This document shows positions 11,234 to 13,460 of a stretch of 13,460 nucleotides of DNA, in pieces. The DNA is taken from contig CACYBN010000118.1 in the NCBI GenBank assembly GCA_902772675.1, positions 1 through 13,460 on the forward strand, in the 5' to 3' direction. The notes below the pieces were generated by a model. That model was not told where the DNA came from. It saw only the letters and a list, made by a program, of their open reading frames with translations, and searched no databases. The first letter of the stretch is position 1, and every line of letters starts with the position of its first letter. The translations under genes were made by a program, and so were the position numbers. Source of the stretch: an uncultured Erysipelotrichaceae bacterium (lineage in GTDB: Bacteria > Bacillota_I > Bacilli_A > RF39 > UBA660).

Positions 11234-13232
11234 TTTTCTATATTATTTAATTTTTATATTAGTATTAATACTTGTATTTATAAGAATAAATAGTCCAGTA
11301 AAAAATATAAATGATAATCATATTAAAGGAACTGTTATAGATATATATAAAGATAATGATAGAGTAGATCTAATTATTAAAAGTGATAATTATAAAATAA
11401 AAGGTACTTATTATAAGAATATTGATATATTTTTAGGTGATGTTGTAGAAGTATCAGGTAGTATTGAAAAAATTAGTAATACAAGTGTATTTAATAGTTT
11501 TGATTATGTTAATTATATGAAGTCTAAAGGTATTAAATATAAAATTAAAATAGATAAAATAGAAAAGAAAAAAGATAATAGAAATCCTTTTTATAATATT
11601 AAAAATAAGCTGTATAAACATTTAGATAATTATAAGTCAAAATCTTATTTATATACTTTTATTTTAGGAGATAATAGATTCTTAAAAAATAAAAATATCT
11701 TTCAAGAATTAGGTATAAGTCATTTATTTGCAGTTTCAGGTATGCATATTTCTATTATTTCTTCAATAATAATTAAAATATTAGAAAGATTGAAAATAAA
11801 AGAACTATCTAAATATCTAATAAGTTCTTTATTTATAATATTTTATTTATTTTTAGTTAGTTTTTGTCCATCTAGTTTAAGAAGTGGTCTATTATTTATT
11901 CTTTTACTAATTAATAAATATTATTATTTTAATATTAAGATTAGTAATATATTAGTTTTAACTATAAGTATTTTGTTATTTATTAATCCTTTTTTAGTAT
12001 TTAATACAGGTTTTTTATATTCTGCTACTATAACATATTTTTTAATAGTATTTAGTAATTTAATTAATAAAAGAAAATATTATATATCAAAATTATTAAT
12101 GACTTCAGTTATATCTTTTCTATGTAGTTTTCCAATTAGTATTAATACTTATTATTCAATAAATATTTCATCAATTATTTTTAATCTTATATTTGTACCA
12201 TTAATTTCTTTATTAGTATTTCCTCTAAGTCTTATATCAGTATTTATACCAATATTAGATAGTTTATTATATTTATTAATTTTTATATTGGAAAAATTAT
12301 CTTATATATGTACTAATTTAAATATAATATTAGTATTTGGAAAAACTAATATTATTTATATAGTTATTTATTATTTAGTATTATTTTTATTATTAAAATT
12401 AAGAAAGAAATTATTATTAGTATTTTTATTAATACTATTTATATATCAGTATAATATAAATATATTTCTAAAAGATAATTATATAATTTTTATAGATGTA
12501 GATCAGGGTGATAGTACATTACTTCATATAAATAATAAAAATATATTAATAGACACTGGAGGAATAAAATCTTATTATAGTAGCAATAATCTAGCTATTA
12601 ATAGAACCATTCCTATGTTAAAAAGTTATGGAATTAGAAAAATAGATTATTTAATAATAACTCATGGAGACTTCGATCATATGGGAGAAGCTATTAACTT
12701 AGTTAATAATTTTAAGGTTGAAAAAGTAATATTTGATTGTGGGACATACAATTATTTAGAAAAAGAATTAATTAAAGTATTAGATAAGAAAAAAATTAAA
12801 CATTATTCATGTATTAAAGAATTAAATATAGATAAAAATAAATTATATTTCTTACAAACCAAAGAATATGATAATGAAAATGATAATAGTAATGTTATTT
12901 ATACTGAACTAGATGTTTATAAATTTTTATTTATGGGAGATGCATCAATTATTGCTGAAAAAGAAATACTAGATAAATATAATATATCAAATATAGATGT
13001 ATTAAAAGTAGGACATCATGGAAGTAATACAAGTAGTAGTAAAGAATTTATCGAAGAGATTAATCCTAAATACTCAATTATTAGTGTAGGGAAGAATAAT
13101 CGTTATGGTCATCCAAATAAAGAAGTTTTAGATAATTTAAATGATTCAAAGATATATAGAACAGATTTAGATGGCAGTATTATGTTCAAAATTAAAAACA
13201 ATAAATTAAAAATTGAAACATGTAGTCCATAG
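11202..13232 (+). CDS. comEC: ComEC, DNA uptake channel with metallo-beta-lactamase domain
   Basis: A polytopic protein of up to 676 residues that forms the channel moving single-stranded DNA across the membrane. Seen: a first helix (12-29); an OB-like outer domain (about 40-125); the competence domain with multiple helices (about 145-420), including HLFAVSGMH (174-182) and FCPSSLRSG (221-229); and a C-terminal metallo-beta-lactamase domain (about 427-676) with VDQGDS, ILIDTGG, THGDFDHMGE (487-496), GDAS (579), GHHGSNTSSS (604-613) and NRYGHP (633-638), presumably degrading the second strand. The length is that of a complete ComEC. The start is uncertain: in-frame TTG 11202 has AGGAG 9 bases upstream (inside comEA, 32-base overlap). 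Alternatively AAGGA (11213-11217) could serve a CTG at 11226. The ATG at 11230 is out of frame. Confidence 0.93.
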   Translation: MLKLRKILLYDFLYYLIFILVLILVFIRINSPVKNINDNHIKGTVIDIYKDNDRVDLIIKSDNYKIKGTYYKNIDIFLGDVVEVSGSIEKISNTSVFNSFDYVNYMKSKGIKYKIKIDKIEKKKDNRNPFYNIKNKLYKHLDNYKSKSYLYTFILGDNRFLKNKNIFQELGISHLFAVSGMHISIISSIIIKILERLKIKELSKYLISSLFIIFYLFLVSFCPSSLRSGLLFILLLINKYYYFNIKISNILVLTISILLFINPFLVFNTGFLYSATITYFLIVFSNLINKRKYYISKLLMTSVISFLCSFPISINTYYSINISSIIFNLIFVPLISLLVFPLSLISVFIPILDSLLYLLIFILEKLSYICTNLNIILVFGKTNIIYIVIYYLVLFLLLKLRKKLLLVFLLILFIYQYNINIFLKDNYIIFIDVDQGDSTLLHINNKNILIDTGGIKSYYSSNNLAINRTIPMLKSYGIRKIDYLIITHGDFDHMGEAINLVNNFKVEKVIFDCGTYNYLEKELIKVLDKKKIKHYSCIKELNIDKNKLYFLQTKEYDNENDNSNVIYTELDVYKFLFMGDASIIAEKEILDKYNISNIDVLKVGHHGSNTSSSKEFIEEINPKYSIISVGKNNRYGHPNKEVLDNLNDSKIYRTDLDGSIMFKIKNNKLKIETCSP

Positions 13233-13245
13233 GAAAGGAGTGGAT

Positions 13246-13460
13246 ATGATAGAAGAAATAGATAAAACATATAAACAAATTGAAAATAAAATATTAACTC
13301 ATGAAATATTTCAAAGTGTAAAAGATTATTCAAAAGCAAAAGAAAAGATGAAAACATATTTAGAAGTTGGTGAGCTACTAAAAAATGTAGATACTAAATA
13401 TGGAAAGAATGTAATAAAAGATTATTCTAATAGACTAACAATTAAATTTGGCAAGAAATA
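13246..13460 (+). CDS. DUF1016/YhcG-like protein, N-terminal part (cut by window end)
   Basis: The ATG at 13246 has a perfect AAGGAG (13235-13240) 5 bases upstream. The frame is open for 71 codons to the window end. The visible peptide is helical and charged (IEEIDKTYKQIENKI; DYSKAKEKMKTYLEVGELL) and continues with KYGKNVIKDYSNRLTIKFGKK. The pattern of a conserved (L/W)xxGxLL helix, then YGxxxIxxYSxxLTxxxGK, is that of the DUF1016 N-terminal domain that precedes the PD-(D/E)XK nuclease domain in YhcG-like proteins; this is recognition from memory. Only the N-terminal domain is in the window, so the presence of the nuclease is unknown. It lies 13 bases after comEC with no terminator or promoter between, so it should share the comEC transcript. 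DUF1016 proteins are often found near restriction or mobile genes, but nothing mobile is visible here. Confidence 0.6.
   Translation, partial: MIEEIDKTYKQIENKILTHEIFQSVKDYSKAKEKMKTYLEVGELLKNVDTKYGKNVIKDYSNRLTIKFGKK

Noticed and set aside
11231..11290. Possible TGA-as-tryptophan reading of the comEA end (Mycoplasma-type code)
   Set aside because: Trp is TGG in every gene, no other gene needs TGA read through, and the ComEA HhH domain is complete at this TGA. A standard code is simpler.
13109..13357. Minus-strand ORF of 82 codons across the comEC end
   Set aside because: Antisense to the conserved ComEC C-terminus and the next gene's start; Leu/Phe-rich noise.

Overview
The window is strongly AT-rich DNA from a low-GC Gram-positive-type bacterium. 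The protein set (a SEDS wall-synthesis protein, ComEA/ComEC, a BcrA-type ABC exporter, a bacterial Tgt) and the AT-only codon preference suggest a Bacilli/Mycoplasmatota-like gut lineage of the RF39/Erysipelotrichales kind. That placement is inference. The code looks standard: Trp is TGG throughout, no gene has an internal TGA, and comEA appears to end in TGA. A cell wall is implied by the SEDS protein, so this is not a classical Mycoplasma.

Layout. Positions 1-156 are the 3' end of an unrecognised gene. Positions 160-300 hold a promoter and a strong terminator with no convincing gene between them, which makes a candidate RNA of about 90 nt. A minus-strand gene (291-1106) encodes an anchored surface protein with a Ser/Thr/Lys/Asn-rich stalk and a Cys-rich head. 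The 374-base gap that follows holds that gene's promoter, two perfect inverted repeats and the remains of a small broken gene (1282-1456). Everything from 1490 on is on the plus strand: a small two-helix membrane protein; a YfcE-type phosphoesterase; an ABC ATPase/permease pair; an unknown 176-residue protein; a single-pass membrane protein; a nucleotide and tRNA-modification operon (dCMP deaminase, class I glutamine amidotransferase, tgt, TSCPD protein); an FtsW/RodA-type SEDS protein; and a late-competence operon (comEA, comEC) followed at once by the start of a DUF1016/YhcG-like gene cut by the window end.

Gene organisation is very compact. Most plus-strand units are closed by an A/T-rich hairpin with a T-tract, and the next gene's extended -10 box (TGnTATAAT or TGnTAAAAT) starts within a few bases to about 25 bases of that T-tract. 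The matching -35 therefore falls inside or next to the terminator hairpin. Within operons the genes overlap by 1 to about 30 bases.

The most interesting points are: the candidate RNA at about 202-292; the comEA leader, where a terminator-like hairpin contains both an anti-Shine-Dalgarno strand and comEA's own ribosome binding site; terminator hairpins that also carry -35 boxes; the Cys-bearing loop in the SEDS protein; and the DUF1016-like gene attached to the competence operon. No CRISPR array, tRNA, rRNA, insertion sequence or complete defence system is visible.
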